Positions 1 to 13,600 of a stretch of DNA of 64,000 bases are shown here, piece by piece. Source of the DNA: Schistosoma mansoni (Eukaryota; Platyhelminthes; Trematoda; Strigeidida; Schistosomatidae); contig NC_031496.1 of assembly GCF_000237925.1 (NCBI RefSeq), positions 14,830,589 through 14,894,588 on the forward strand. The letters run 5' to 3'. A program made the translations under genes and the position numbers. A model generated the notes under the pieces. That model was not told the DNA's origin. It did not search any database and was given only the letters and a program-made list of their open reading frames with translations. The first letter of the stretch is position 1. The number at the start of each line of letters is the position of its first letter.

Positions 1-8
1 CGGGGATC

Positions 9-275
9 GTGGTGAAGAATGTTGGAAAATCTATGGTGCGAATTCCGGATATCAATGACTTGACTATACATAACCGACACGTTGATCAAATACAATACCA
101 GAATCCAGGTGAGTCTGTTCCAATTTCGGTTGTTTATTCTGATACTAATGAGTGTATTCTGAATAATACAGAGTCTACACCCAATACACTGTCGGACAGA
201 TGTTAGATGAACTTAAGAAGAAGACGAACAATCGATTACAGACACTTACACTCCAATTTGAGCTGTGGAGGATGT
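9..275 (+). mobile_element. 3' end of a Gypsy-type LTR element (integrase C-terminus), fossil
   Basis: The reading frame at the left edge (VRIPDINDLTIHNRHVDQI) fits the C-terminal end of a Gypsy-type integrase, and is followed by a purine-rich stretch directly before an LTR-like repeat. The rest of the element lies outside the window. Looks broken and old. Confidence 0.5.
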
Positions 276-295
276 GATGTTTAAATAAATCAATG

Positions 296-895
296 TGTAA
301 GATCCATTTTGAAGGTTTCGTGTGTGAGAATCCTTCCATGTATACATTTGCAACTTCTTCTTAATGGTTTCTTTATTTGTACATATTGTTAATCTTTTTG
401 ATTCTATTTGAGATTATAATGTTTCATTTCATAATAGTTTTCTCAGTTTTACTGTTGCTTTCAGTGGGTTTCCATGTTTCTTCTTGAACTGCATCTGTGT
501 TGTTTTAATTGATTATATTCTGGCGGCTGCCATATAGATTGTTCCCTCTTTGATTATGTTGTTTGATTTGACTGGGATCGTGAGTTTCGGTTGTAAATTG
601 GAGCACTTTCCCAGGATTTAAAACACTTTGTGTTATAAAGAAACTCATCGAGTAGATTTTTTTGCTTGATCTTTCCAGAAAGGATAGAATAACACTTACT
701 TTTTGGATCGTTCGATCGATTATTGTGGGAACAGTTGTTGGTTGAATAACTGTGTGGTAATATTTGTTTAGAACCGTTGTTACCCCAATCACCTCGTTCT
801 GATTTCGATTGGGTCGCGCGTTACTGCATTTATTCCACGGACAGTTATTCTTCACCCAAACCTAGTTTGAATTTTATAGGTTTGGATTTTATACA
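296..895 (+). repeat. LTR-like repeat, family A, copy 1
   Basis: Starts TGTAAGATCC just after the integrase end and purine tract, as a 3' LTR would. About 600 bp; a diverged second copy lies at 4980-5517 in the same orientation. The differences between copies are many, so both are old. Confidence 0.6.
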
Positions 896-3185
896 ATGAC
901 TTCTTTGTATTGATGACTGTTGTGATTTTGAATTCCAAATACAATACGTTCGTTTGTGCTCACTTAATACTTCTTGATTAAATTGCGTTATTCATCGGAT
1001 TACTAGTTCATACAACAATTCAAATACTTCTGATTATCATAATTATATATAATAATTTAATTTTCATTTTTACATATAGCGATATTGTCATTGTATGTTC
1101 AGATGTTTTTTCTAACTGTTTAAGTATTTTATCTTCATTGTGACGGAACAGACACATAAGTTGTTGAAGATTAAGAATCCTTCACCTCCCATCCTTCAGC
1201 CCATGCCATTTCGGCACGACAAAATGAAAGTTTGGTCCCCCAATGCAGATGCTAACTCCCACGAGCACGACGCAACAGAACCATGTGCACAATTCCTCTC
1301 AGTAGTGAAGGTGTAACAGTTCAGGTTGATTGGTTAAGGGCTGATCTCAAACATTTAAATATACGTCGGAACAATAGAGCTAAAGTATTCATTTACTTCC
1401 CTATTTTGTATAGGAATTATATTTCCTACTATCTTATAATGGATGTTTGATGTGCTTTTACTGCTTCTCTGAGCAGGATTAGATCACATCCATATGTATT
1501 CAAATCATTTTCTTGTTCGTCACTAGATTACAGCATCTTCGACGAGGTTATAATAATAATAATAATATATTTCTGCAATAGCAGGTACACGTCATTTTTA
1601 CAGGCATGATCTACAATTTACAACATATACTGGTTCACAGTATGCATCCCAAGCAAGCTTGTTTAGTAATTATAATCTATAAAAGTTGATAGCAGTCCAC
1701 TCGTTCAGATATAATGTGTTTTCATAAGAATAGTTTCCAAAGGGGCATAGCGTCCACGTTACATACCAGAACCAATCTCGACAAAAAGTGTAATAGGGTT
1801 TCGGTCTTGCTAAGTATTTATGTAATGCAGCTTTTTAAGTTTATTGTTGTTATAAAGTAGGCTTTTGGAGCGCCTGGTTCGAGCTATGACCTTGGGAAAG
1901 CGCGTTCGTCGAGCTTGTTCAAGATGTCCGAAGTTACATAGCTTCACTCTCAGAGCAAGATTCTGAAGAGAAAAAACAAAAGAGAAACCGAGGAGCAGCA
2001 AGGCATTTGGATATGAACGATAACCAATGCTTAACATTTATTAGTGGAACAGATGGAGGTATGATAAATTATTAGATTAAATTGATACTAGCTCATGTTG
2101 CAAGAGTGAACTGCGATTAGGGGCTCCAGAAGAGAGGATGCAGTAATAAAGAACAATGAGTTGTGATATTTGTCAAGGTGGAGTAGGTTCCAATGAAGGA
2201 GGGAAGTCAAGGTTGGAATGAGGAAGAACAGAGAGTGCATATAGAGAGTAGAGTGTTGAGTAAAATAGCAACCATATCCTTTACAGTCGGTTTTTTTTCA
2301 TCATCCGATGCCTGCCACACAGTTTTCACGTAAAAGTCCGAGTTAGCATGTTAAAGGTTGTCTTAGTAGAATAGTTAATCCAGCACAAAAATTAGAAACA
2401 TGAGTCTGAATGGTGAGTGTAGGAGAACAATCTCAATATCACAGATCTATTGACTTGTTTTCATCCATAAAGAGCCTGATACAAACAAAATGTTCTGCCC
2501 CACAAACACGGGCGGATTGAAATCATCGCCCTCACCATCAGTGCTTGCTGGTCAGTAACTCCACCCTCCCTCCTTTTGTGATGTTAGGCTCATTTACGCT
2601 TATTTTTTGGATACATATCATACCTCACACAATGCTCTGTGTTTCACATCCTGTTGGAAAACACTATTTCTATAAGTACCATGTTACAAGCTTATCGGAC
2701 AGTTACAAATTATGGACTGTGGGTAAGGCTTCGATACAATGTTTTTATTTACTATATAGTAAAGTGTAGGTTACGAATCAGAGTATAGGCATTAGGAAGG
2801 GTATAGTGTAGGATATTTGTTTACCATAGTAGGCGGAAAGGTGGAGATTAATATTAGTTACAGATAAGGTAGGATAACGAGTGGTGAAATAATATTAATG
2901 GCAAGGCAACATAGTGTACAGATGAGTAAAAAGCTGATAAATAGACGAGAAGTAACTCACACTATGATCGTCTACAACTATGATGAATATCAATTTAATG
3001 AGCAGAAAAATTACTGAACTTTTAGGTAGGTTTGTGGAGTTCGAGGCTTTTCATTAACTGGATGAGCCATGGCGCGATTGCTTTTGATGATCTCAGGAAA
3101 CAAGTGGACAGATGCAGGCAATTCGTTATTATGAAATAAGAAAGAAACAATCTGCACTGGTTGGGGAAGTCCAGACAAGCAGAGC
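896..3185. other. Intergenic, no gene recognised
   Basis: Apart from the inverted-repeat arm at 1042-1447 and a short ATA run near 1550-1566, I see only moderately GC-richer sequence with short open frames, probably remains of LTR elements too decayed to name. Confidence 0.5.
1042..1447 (+). repeat. Left arm of ~405 bp inverted repeat (family B)
   Basis: Reverse complement of 6343-6748 with very few differences from about 1066 to 1440; homology fades at both ends. A weaker, direct relative of the right arm lies at 3415-3660. AATAAA and a TATA-like stretch in the right copy suggest part of an LTR. Confidence 0.8.
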
Positions 3186-3193
3186 TATATAAA
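3186..3193 (+). promoter_or_regulatory. TATA-box-like element in an unassigned region
   Basis: A perfect TATATAAA in locally GC-richer sequence, followed by GCTCTCGTCAG. Looks like the core promoter of an LTR, but no borders are recognisable. Confidence 0.3.
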
Positions 3194-3414
3194 CAGGCTC
3201 TCGTCAGATGTTCGTTGACAAATTACATCTCGTATACGTGGCAACATTTCTGCTACTGAGTTCTGTTGCAACTCGACGTTGTGGAAAGGCTCATCTGATA
3301 TTTGTTAGTCACTTAGATTCCTACATCTAAGGATAGCCTTCTTTAATGTGTCGAAAGTTTCAGTAATATCAATAGTGAAAATAATAGTTGCGACATTCGC
3401 GCTGCAGCCCATTC

Positions 3415-3660
3415 ATTGTGCCTGTAGGTATCCTTTATACTTTTCCTAGAAGAAAACAGATTAGTTGTGAATGGGTCTTTATTTAGCTCGTGCGTAGCAC
3501 ACAACCGAGCGTGAGGTTTCTTATTCGAACACACACAGCCTTTCAGCATTCAAGATAAGGTGATAGGAAATATAATTTTTATACTAAATAAGGAAGTGAG
3601 CGAATACTTGAGCTCTGACGTATATTTAGATGATTGAGATCAACTAGGCTCTAGCGAATT
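3415..3660 (-). repeat. Family-B repeat, third (diverged) copy
   Basis: Matches 6215-6460 in the same orientation (shared 'GTGCCTGTAGGT', 'GTCTTTATTTAGCTCG', 'CGACGTATATTTA'), but is clearly more diverged. It abuts the broken end of the Gypsy fragment at 3660. Confidence 0.65.
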
Positions 3661-4870
3661 TTAGCTTATCTAGTGCTAGTTCCTGGGTCTAGTAAACACG
3701 GTTTCACCTTCGGTTTTCATTGCATGACTTACGTTTAGTTTACTTTGGGAAGTCCGACGGTTCGGTTTGATTAGATTTGGAAATTCGGCGAGTATATCCT
3801 GGAATTTTTTCATTGTTATCAGCGGAGTTTGTGTAAAATGTGGAGGAGCGATGTAACTTTCTTTGCTTTTTATGTGATTTCAAGTTTCTTTCAGTGCCAA
3901 ACGTCGTTTTTAGTGTCAACTGGAAATTCATATCTCTCGAAAAATTCGATTCCGGTATTACCAGATGTAAATCGGCTACAGTGAAAACCCAGAAGACGTG
4001 CCTCCTGAACTCAAAATTTAGCATCAAAGTTTTCTGCCAAAATCTGGTGATTTTAGTTTTGTTGGCAGCTTGGAGTGTAACTGGGGAAGTTTATCAGCCC
4101 AGCTCAGTTTTGTCCTGGGGAACAATACTAAGAGCAGCACCAGTATCCACCAAAACATTTCATCCTGAATTTCTTTCTTTAACATAAAATAAGCGACTGT
4201 TTAGGTACTTCTCTTCAGTCGTCGCAATCTGGTGAGGGGTTATGAGTTTCCCATATCCTTGGTAGTCTGCATAGACCAAGGACATGATTGGATGTACTTG
4301 GTTGATTCGACACTAAACTTCCAGTGATACCAACAGCACTGTCCGGATTGTCTGAACAATTGTGACTTGTTCTATGACCTTGATCTCAGTCGTTTTGGTG
4401 ACCTACTCTTGTTCCTATGACCCAGGTGCATTTTGATGACGGCCAGTGTTAAACTCTTAACACTCGCAGTGAGTCCTTCCATGACTGAGTATTTTGGTGG
4501 TCCTGCTTTTTGCGTATGACTAATTGTACGTGATGCGGTTGGGAGACCTTCCATTACTCAATCTGAGACACGAGCTAAGTGAGATGAAAAGGTGTCATAG
4601 TCTTGTTCATTCAAACAATGTTGAACGCAGCATGGGAGAGCTTCTATCCATCCTTGTTCCAGGACTGCTTCACCCATTGTGTTGTCGTCCACAAAGACTT
4701 CAAAGTGATACAAAAGCTGTGGTGACCTATCACATAATGTTTCTTTTTGGAAAAGCCTTCGAATTCTTTGGCTGTCTGATAGGGACAGGTAGTTCATTGT
4801 CTCTCATCTCAAGATGATGTGTGGTTGTAGTGTTGGCGGAATTAAAATCAAGTTGCGGACTTCTTTGGCG
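3660..4870 (-). mobile_element. Gypsy-type gag-protease-RT-start fragment, fossil
   Basis: Read on the - strand: a gag-like helical region (about 4797-4558), a basic region (about 4554-4372), an aspartic-protease region with the VDTGA active-site motif (about 4190-4070) and the start of the reverse-transcriptase part (to about 3660). The order gag, PR, RT is that of Ty3/Gypsy elements. It is incomplete and broken in several places, and the rest of pol is missing. Old. Confidence 0.65.
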
Positions 4871-4979
4871 ACTGAAGGCGGGAGGACAGAACTCAAATCT
4901 CGATAGCGAATTCTTCCAGATCTAATATAGTGTTTCGTGAGACAACGTTCCAATTAAATAAACCACAACTTGGGGTCAC

Positions 4980-5517
4980 TGTAAGATCCGTTTTGAAGGT
5001 TTTTGTGTGACAATCTATCCATGTGTACACATGTAACTTATTCCTATTGGTTCTTTCAGTTGTACGTTCTGTTAATGTTCTTGATTCCATCTGAGATGGT
5101 GATATTTGTATTTTATTGTAGCTGTTACTCTCCTTACTCTTTCACTGTGTTTCCACGTTTCTTCCTGAACTACATTTATGTTGTTTTAGTTGACACTTAG
5201 TCTTGGCGTCGGCCATATTGATTTGTTCTTCCTTTGATTGTGTTGCTTGCACTGACTGGAATCGCGCATTTTTGATTGTGAATTGAAGCACTCTTCAAGA
5301 GTTGGAAACATCCTGTTTTATAACGCGACCAAATATTATCTTTCTAAGAAGTCTGTACATGACCTATCCAGAAAGGATAACAACAACACTTATTTGTTGC
5401 GCTTGATTTGATAACTGATTGAACAATTATTGGTTCCAAATGAGCAATAGCGCGTATCTAAACTATCTAGACAGTTACCCTTAAATCCAAACCTTAGCTT
5501 GGATTCTAAAGTAATCA
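4980..5517 (+). repeat. LTR-like repeat, family A, copy 2
   Basis: Also starts TGTAAGATCC and follows copy 1 along its length (the 'CCATGTGTACA' and 'CCAGAAAGGATA' blocks and the 'AAATCCAAACCTTAG' end are shared), with clear divergence. No matching coding region of the same strand follows, so it may be a solo LTR next to the - strand Gypsy fragment. Confidence 0.55.
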
Positions 5518-7500
5518 TGACCGAATTCTGTGGAAAGGACTTTCGTAGTCATAACAGTGTCTATCACTACCAGGGACAAGTGCTTCAGGTTTTGGGTTTG
5601 TATTGAGTCTGACATGTGGTATACAACCAGTACTGTACTACAGTTAGAACGGGGTAAAATAATTAACACAACACGAACACTTTGCGACAGGATGAATATG
5701 TATAAATATAAATACGAAATTTTAGTTAAGGATCCTTTTTCTTACACCTTATTCAGCCTCCTGCAGATACTCCACCGAAAACAGATATGGCACGGGTGAC
5801 TTCGTCCTACACCGTTATTAAAGCCTCAGATATTCCGGAGGGATATAAGTTCGAAACTTCTAAAAGCCCCCAACTTCTCATGTATCTATTCTCGACCATC
5901 AGTTGTATGTTGCAACGCTACCTCCATAAGGTGCGCCAAGTGTGATATTGATATGTTTCTTACGAAATCCATTTACATTCATATCTTATGAAATATCAAC
6001 CCAGCTGAGTAATTTTCAACAGTGAAAATTGTAACTTCTTTAACAATTTGATCTTGCCTGTAAACTGGCATGCCTCATGTAACAATCTGTTATTTGAGAA
6101 TAAATTATTATTATTATAATCAAAGGGTGTACTCTTACAACGAAGTGTAAAGATAATAACGGTAATAATGAGAATAGAAACTAAATTTGTGTTCAGTCCA
6201 AGGCTCACCACTTTCGTGCCTGTAGGTGTTCCTCGTTCTACTGATAGAAGAAACCAGATTAGTAGTGAATAGGTCTTTATTTAGCTCGAGTGTAGAACAC
6301 AATGGAGTGCCAGGTTACTTATTCAAACACACGAAGCCTTTCAACATTCATTATAAGATAGTAGGAAATATAATTCCTATACAAAATAGGGAAGTAAATG
6401 AATACTTTAGCTCTATTGTTCCGACGTATATTTAAATGTTTGAGATCAGCCCTTAACCAATCAACCTGAACTGTTACACCTTCACTACTGAGAGGAATTG
6501 TGCACATGGTTCTGTTGCGTCGTGCTCGTGGGAGTTAGCATCTGCATTGGGGGACCAAACTTTCATTTTGTCGTGCCGAAATGGCATGGGCTGAAGGATG
6601 GGAGGTGAAGGATTCTTAATCTTCAACAACTTATGTGTCTGTTCCGTCACAATGAAGATAAAATACTTAAACAGTTAGAAAAAACATCTGAACATACAAT
6701 GACAATATCGCTATATGTAAAAATGAAAGTTACATTATTATATATAATCTTACAACGAGGAACAGACTCATAGTTTATTATTTGGTGTACTAGGTCGCGT
6801 TGGGCCCAACACTCAAGATACCGCAGATATTTCGAGCTTGACAACGCCTTTTACACGTGGCATCTCTATGTTAACAGCATACCGACATAATCGGATCAGA
6901 AGTTAGGAATGGAGAGTTTCGAAGATGTACTTGGAAAGCTATCGAGAAGCGTTCGGTCCAGGCTGGCTAGTAGTTGCAAGGGATGCGTAGCACGGCGTAC
7001 GCAATGAGTGCCTTCAGCCAGGACGTGTCTAGTAGGACTAATGAGGTCGGCATTAATGTTGAAGGATTACAGAACCATAAATTTTAAGGATTTTTTCCCG
7101 CTTTTCACCATATTAAAGCGAACTTTGGTAATTCATGCAAGCATTAAAGAGACTGGATCTGTCTATGAAGTTTAGTTATTCTTACACTGCGTGGCTTACT
7201 GTTTGTTTGGATGATATAAATATTGTTCATGAGGCTCTCACTAAAGTGATAATTTCCAGATGTAGGTCGATCGAATTGCTATGCATAATAATATCAAATT
7301 AATTTGATTGTTGATTCTCTTGAATGCTCAGAAATTTTTACGTTTTTTGAAATTACATTAATAGTCTCGAAATAAATGAACATTTTGGTTCAATTGTACA
7401 TATTTAACACCACCTTTGCTATTGAAGAGATCTTTGTTTTTATAGCTTACGAACGGTATGAGCGTTTTTAACTGTTGTTATATGCTTTCAATTGCCGAGG
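5518..7500. other. Intergenic upstream of the RIPOR-like gene
   Basis: Holds the right inverted-repeat arm (6343-6748) and, at 5518-6210 and 6749-7080, repeat-like sequence of unclear family. No clear promoter is visible before 7501; non-coding first exons may lie here. Confidence 0.4.
6343..6748 (-). repeat. Right arm of ~405 bp inverted repeat (family B)
   Basis: Near-identical inverted copy of 1042-1447. On this side homology to the 3415-3660 copy extends further left to about 6215, so the family-B unit is at least 530 bp. Read on the - strand it has a TATA-like region near 6430 and AATAAA near 6280, consistent with an LTR. Confidence 0.8.
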
Positions 7501-7680
7501 ATGTTAAATGTTTATGACAAAAACCCTAGTTACCGCACATCTTTTCGAGCTGCCGACTTTTATTCCCTTTTATCAGCTTATGATGAAACGGTCAGTAGAA
7601 ACCTTGGGATATCTCATAGTAGTCAAGATGATGTGAAGAAATCATTCGCCTTTCAAGGAAAGGTAAAATATCCTAGAAAG
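7501..7680 (+). CDS. RIPOR: RIPOR-like gene, exon 1 (putative start)
   Basis: Sixty codons from ATG at 7501 to a strong GTGAGT donor at 7681, phase 0. The frame is open back to a TGA at 7459, with no other ATG, so 7501 is the best start; an internal exon with a weak AG at 7497-7498 is the alternative. The encoded end ([15 protein letters not shown]) is basic and Ser-rich, as in RIPOR N-termini, but similarity alone would not identify it. Confidence 0.55.
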
Positions 7681-10600
7681 GTGAGTTAGAACCTAATTTT
7701 CGAATTTAAAATCATATAACTTTTGAAATATTTTTCAGAAAACAAGATTTAGTAAGGTCCAATACAATAAGGGTGAAGATTAGTGATCGAAAATAATTAA
7801 AACTATTATATGAGACTATGTTTTCTATGCTATTTTCACATTCACATTTATAAAAGCATAGATAAATTCAGAATAAATGTTATAATCGATGTGATGATCG
7901 TTCGACCTTATTTTACGGGTCCATAATTCACTCAAACCCGAAGATCAAATACTGTCCATCATTAGCTATATTAGCTATATTAGGTGTTTATTCACTTAGA
8001 ATAATTTTTTTATAATCTGAATTTTTTTTATCACTAACACATTTTGTGAGTTTGTTTAGGGTGTTGCTGGATGTGATAGTTTTAAAACAACAGCTTATGG
8101 TGAGTCAAACAAATTCCAACGAAAATAGGTCTAGCGAATTTATTGGAAACATAGATCGTTTGTTGTTATTCAGTAGAACAGGAAAGCAATAATTAATCAT
8201 ACTTGTGTTGAAGTTTGGCATGTGGTTACTGTCCAAGATATCAAAATTATTATTCCTAAAGATAATTCCAAACATAGTATTTCAAGTCCTCTCCCCAAAA
8301 GTATTATGTAAAGTTGACTTAAAACGATTAAGTATCGAAGTTGGGCGGATTTCTCGTGTGGTGAATCACAGGGTACAGACTACAATGGCCTTCATAATAT
8401 GCTAAAAACCAGTTAGGTGTTTCAAGTGATACAAGTCTGAGAAGTGAATAGAATAGGGTTCGGGGTGTGATAGGATGTTGAAAATCCTCTTGTTGGTTAC
8501 CTGCAAATTACTGTGTTAACATTTTTCTGAAGGCGTTCGTAGAAAGTGATGTCTTTGCTCTGAATTTAGTGACTAAATCCACTGGGAATACTTTCACGAC
8601 ATTGCGTAGCATTTATAAAAATCAACCTTCGACAAAAAGTTAATACCATGTAAGAAGTTAATAAAACTGGAATTGAAGACAATACATATCCGTAGATTCC
8701 TTTATCGAAACTCTTGTTAATTATTGCTTTGAATGAATTCATAAACAAAAATTCTCAGATCTCGATCTTTGTCGTCAACAACATAGTTTGATTCGAATTT
8801 TGAGTTTAACCATCTACCTTCGCAATGAAACGTGGGGATTAATGTCTAGGAAAACCATTTTGAAAATAATCCATCAAAATTAAAAAAACATCTTTTTGTG
8901 CAGCTTAATTTACAAAAGTTTGTCAAAAGCCATCAAGATGACGTTGACGGGCTTACTCTGCTTAGTACTAAGAGTTATGAGAGAAATCTTGGCACAAGTC
9001 TATATAATTGCTCAATTAATTCTATACAAACATTAACGTTAACCGTCTGTATTCTTGTGAAATATTAAAGTATATAGAACAATCATTAATTTAAATAGGA
9101 GTTTGAGAGCAAACGTTTCGGTTTATCATTCCAAATCCAAATATTACACGTATGAGATTAATACTGCATCTTTTAATTTGCTGAAAAATCCTTAATTAGA
9201 ATATAAGCTGGAAGCATTGACTACAAAAGTTATTCAAATTGATATAACCGTTAGTTTACTCATAATACGCAGAACGTACTGTTTCAGCCGATAGTTTTCC
9301 AAGCACCCATTGAATTTAGAACGAATTCTGGAGTGCTTAAGAGGTTCGATATTTTCACTATGTAGATAAATAAGTACATAGATTCAAATCAAAGTAAATA
9401 ATGATAATAAAATTGTAATTAAAGTTTACAAAATATTTTGGTAGCATGCCGGCGGTTGGCGGCTATTGTTTTCAGTCATACATAGTTTGTCTTTCCAACT
9501 TATTTATTTTTATTTTCATTAAGATTTGCTAAGGAGGATTTTGAACAGTAAATAAGCAAAATTTTGTCTAAAAGCGAATTAGTCGGGTTCAATATCTTAG
9601 GTTAGGGTTACAGTATACAAATAAAATGTGTACTTATCGTCTAAGTCATAAACTTATATCACAAAATTCAGTATTGGGATAAAAAACTGTTTATGACTAC
9701 TTTTGCGTTAGACTTGATTGCTCATTAAGCTCGAAAATCGGTCCAAATAATCCTGCAGTAATGAATTCTTTAAAGGTATTAAAAACCTGAATAAAAAATG
9801 ACCAGCAGAAGTTTAACGTAAGAGGAGAATTTAGTATTGAATCTCTTGAACTTGAGGTTCAAAGGGTTTCTCCCGACGCTGATTTCAGACAGCAGACACA
9901 AAATGCACATTAGAAGCTGCGCATAAAGTCACACCAAAAATTATACAAGTAAACGCACGTGTTTGATCAAATTAATCATTTTACCTTCAGTTATTAAATT
10001 TACATAAAGTTAAATTGTCATAAAATCTTGTGATTCCAGTTCTACATCTCAGTGAACCGATGAAAAATATTAGTCAAGCACATCTTCTTCCATCCAGACA
10101 TGATGATTTTTCCAATGAAAGCGATCACGTCATAAGTTGTACATGAATTTTCACTCAGTTTTAAATTAAATTACTAGTATCGTGGAAAACATTTATGCTC
10201 GTAGAAATGCTGTTTAACTTTAGACGTTGTTAAGTTGTGTAAGTCAAGCAACAAGTATTTTGTCCATGTACCTAATCAACAACTATTAAGTTACTTTTTC
10301 TAACTTACAAACTTCTGAGTATCTCAAAGTTTGGTACTCTATGTTTTACTTACAGTTTGTTTTTTATCACATGTTAAGATACATTGAGAACTTTAGATCT
10401 TTGCCTTGATTTTCATTTATAAATATACTGGGACCTAAATGTCATAGAAAAGGATTAAATTTTTTTTGAAAATCTATTTTAAATAGCGTTAAAGAGTTTT
10501 TGAGGTACGTTTGGTTAACTGAAGGTAAATTAACAAATGTGGATGTCTTCCTACAAAAGTAATAAAAAACGAACTCATTGATCGCGTTCGAAAACGTAAT

Positions 10601-13600
10601 ACTGCGTTATTTTTCCCTGATTCATTGAACATAGATTCCAGTTTTTTCGAGCCTAGAAGATGAGTCAGAGGATGCAACCAGTCATTATCTCCACAATTGA
10701 AATTTTTCGGCGCCTTAAGGGATTTTATTTGAAATTTCAGTAGTCATATCAGAAACCACTTCTTTGGTGATTTCCGAGATTGATAGCCAAGATACAAAAT
10801 AAGAATTGAATATTGCTTTATTTACTAATGGCATTCATCTGTTACTTGACTTTTTTACAGAACAAGGATGAAGGATCCTTTTCAAAGGAGATCAGTAGCT
10901 CTGACCATCATAAACCCAAAACACTTCAACATTTATTGGTAAACAATGGTGTTAAAGAATATTCGAAACCTAATCCTATAATTTTCAATGATCTTTGTCA
11001 ACAAAGCCTGACAGGATTTAGTTGTTCACTTCCGCAGGCATTGGAAAAAATTAATTCCGACATACACAATCCGAAATTTTGGGCTGATTTCCAGACAAAC
11101 AACAGCTTGAGTATGAACAAAGACTCGCCAAAAGTTTCAAACAAATATCATTTAGAAGGTACAAGGGGGTCTAATATGGTAGTCAGACAAGTTGATGCAA
11201 CAGCTGAGACGATGACTATTGGATTGCCTAACTGTCGAGCTTTACCAACCGTACAGAAAACACCTAGGATAATACGTACAAGGATATTTTTTAATCAAAT
11301 AAAAACTGGGCTGAAGTAAGCAGCCATCGAATATGGTATTTGTTTTTATTATCTTAATTATTGGTTTATCTTAAGACATTCATTGAACATTTGGGTTTTT
11401 ATCAACAACATATGAGTTATAAAATAATTTAATTATTGTTTAGCATACATAAAAATAGTTGTTGGTTTCTAACCAGAGCTTACTTATTAATACAAAACTA
11501 AATAAACTGCATTCGACCAAAGAAATGCTGGAAAGCATGCTGCACAACAATGTGCATTATCCACCCCCAAAACAACTTATTTATTCACATCATCAACTAA
11601 AACTTTCGATATTTGACGGCTAACGTATTATCAGTGACTTACAAGTTCAGTAATAATGGTTAAAAATGTTCAAACTTAGCTCATGATATACACAATCGGC
11701 TTTTATCTGTTTTATTTGAGCCAGGTAAAAGGCAATGAGCATTTAAAATGTATGTTGATATTTGATGAATACTTTATATGATATACTAATGAACTGGCGT
11801 TAACAAATGTAAGTTATCAAGCCAGGTGTTTGTGAGGTATATCATCTCCTTTAAGAATCCACTGCAAATAATTTAATAACATAATAAGAGGTGACATACA
11901 AACTTTCATGAATAATGTAATGATTCTGACGTCTGTTAGGAATAATATAAGTTATAAAAAATCTAACATAGTGGTTTTTTGGCTTTTTAATTCCCTTTCT
12001 TTACCTGTTAACACAGTAATGCAATAATATTTGTCACTAGCAATTTTTAGGTTGGAATTTTCACATATTATTTTAAACTTACATGTATCTATCAACATTT
12101 TTTAGCAACATAGTCATGAATATACTCATTTAAAGACCTTGAACCTGATGTTGTTGGCTAAAGAAGTATCTCTTGAGCCTTCGAAATTCTTTTTCCTAAG
12201 ATATATACGGTTGTCGTCAATGACCTCAGTCACTGATGCAGAAAAAGAAACTCCTAAGGAAGTTGAGTAATCACTGTGGAGTGAGATTGTATGAACACAT
12301 CAGTCGTCAAGCACTAACTTGGTTCCATGATTTCCGCTTGATCACACGTTGACATGTAATGCGAGTGAGATAGATTGTAGAATATAGTTCATTAGTTTGG
12401 TGACCATTTTCTTCCTACCAAGGAAAAGCTTACGCTTACAAGAATGTTGATTATTACAATGTACTCTTTGATAACAACCATATGCTCTAAAATCATATGA
12501 CATAATCATGCATTTTACCAATGTCAGATGCCTCGGATTAGTGATATCTTCATGAGAGTGTGAACTCGAAAAATTCTATCGGTCACCCATTTCCAAATAA
12601 TGTGTTCCCTATACGTTCAAATGTTGCCTCACTTTTGTGTCACTCTGAGAGCGTCTTTAAGTTGGGATAGCTCCCCTAATCCCTATTTAATTTCAGAATA
12701 TATGTTATAATCAATTATTGAAAATAGAAAACTTAACTTGATGTTTAAATTCAATCAGCATTTGATAAACTTGAGTATGATATTCACTGTTTCAAATAGC
12801 GACCGTCTTCGAAAACAGTTATGACGAAAATTTATTTTCGTCAATAGACCAATTGTTCAACAATATCTAACAACTTGAGGCCAGTTGTTTGAATAATGTT
12901 ACTTTGTACCTCTTTTCCACTTCGGCAAATATATCTGAAACATTTTCCACCCTCCTTGTCGAACTAAACAATAAGTTTTAAGTAAACAATCTTAAAAATT
13001 TGAGTGGTTTTAATGAAAGGACAATATATATATATATAACGGCCATCCTCTAACAAAACCTTTTCGATCTTTAACCATGTAGCTATCAGATTAATTTTAA
13101 AGAAGTTTTTGAAGACATTGTTAAAGCAAACGCTTAATTTAATTAATTCGTATCATAAAATAAATACTTAATTGTCTTCTTAGCTGTGGTGTTAGCTTTA
13201 TTTTAACTACAAATCAATGTTATACCGTTTTTGTATATTAATTTTAATTGCTCGAAAATTTATTCTCGTGAGCTAGAGTTAATATAACTGTCCATTTGAT
13301 TCATATTGACGTAGATTAAGAGTTTATATTTCTGTCATTTTTTAACATTCATGATTTCGGGAACTTCAAAGTACATTAAATACAAGCAAACTTCCGGATA
13401 ATTTCAAGAGCTACGGAAATACTTTTAAACACTAATCTGTTTAATCAATTGTAAAAGATTATTAGGAACTGCCATGATAAGAGTTATTTTATCACATCAG
13501 CCAGCTGAGATATGTATTCGTACAGCGATGATGTATATAACAAACGTAACCTATTACACAGTATCGTTTGCTAAAACTATTTCGTTGTTTTCGTTAGTAT

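Noticed and set aside
3740-4187. Overlapping open frames on both strands as host genes
   Set aside because: The - strand reading shows a retroelement protease region; the + frame is its shadow.
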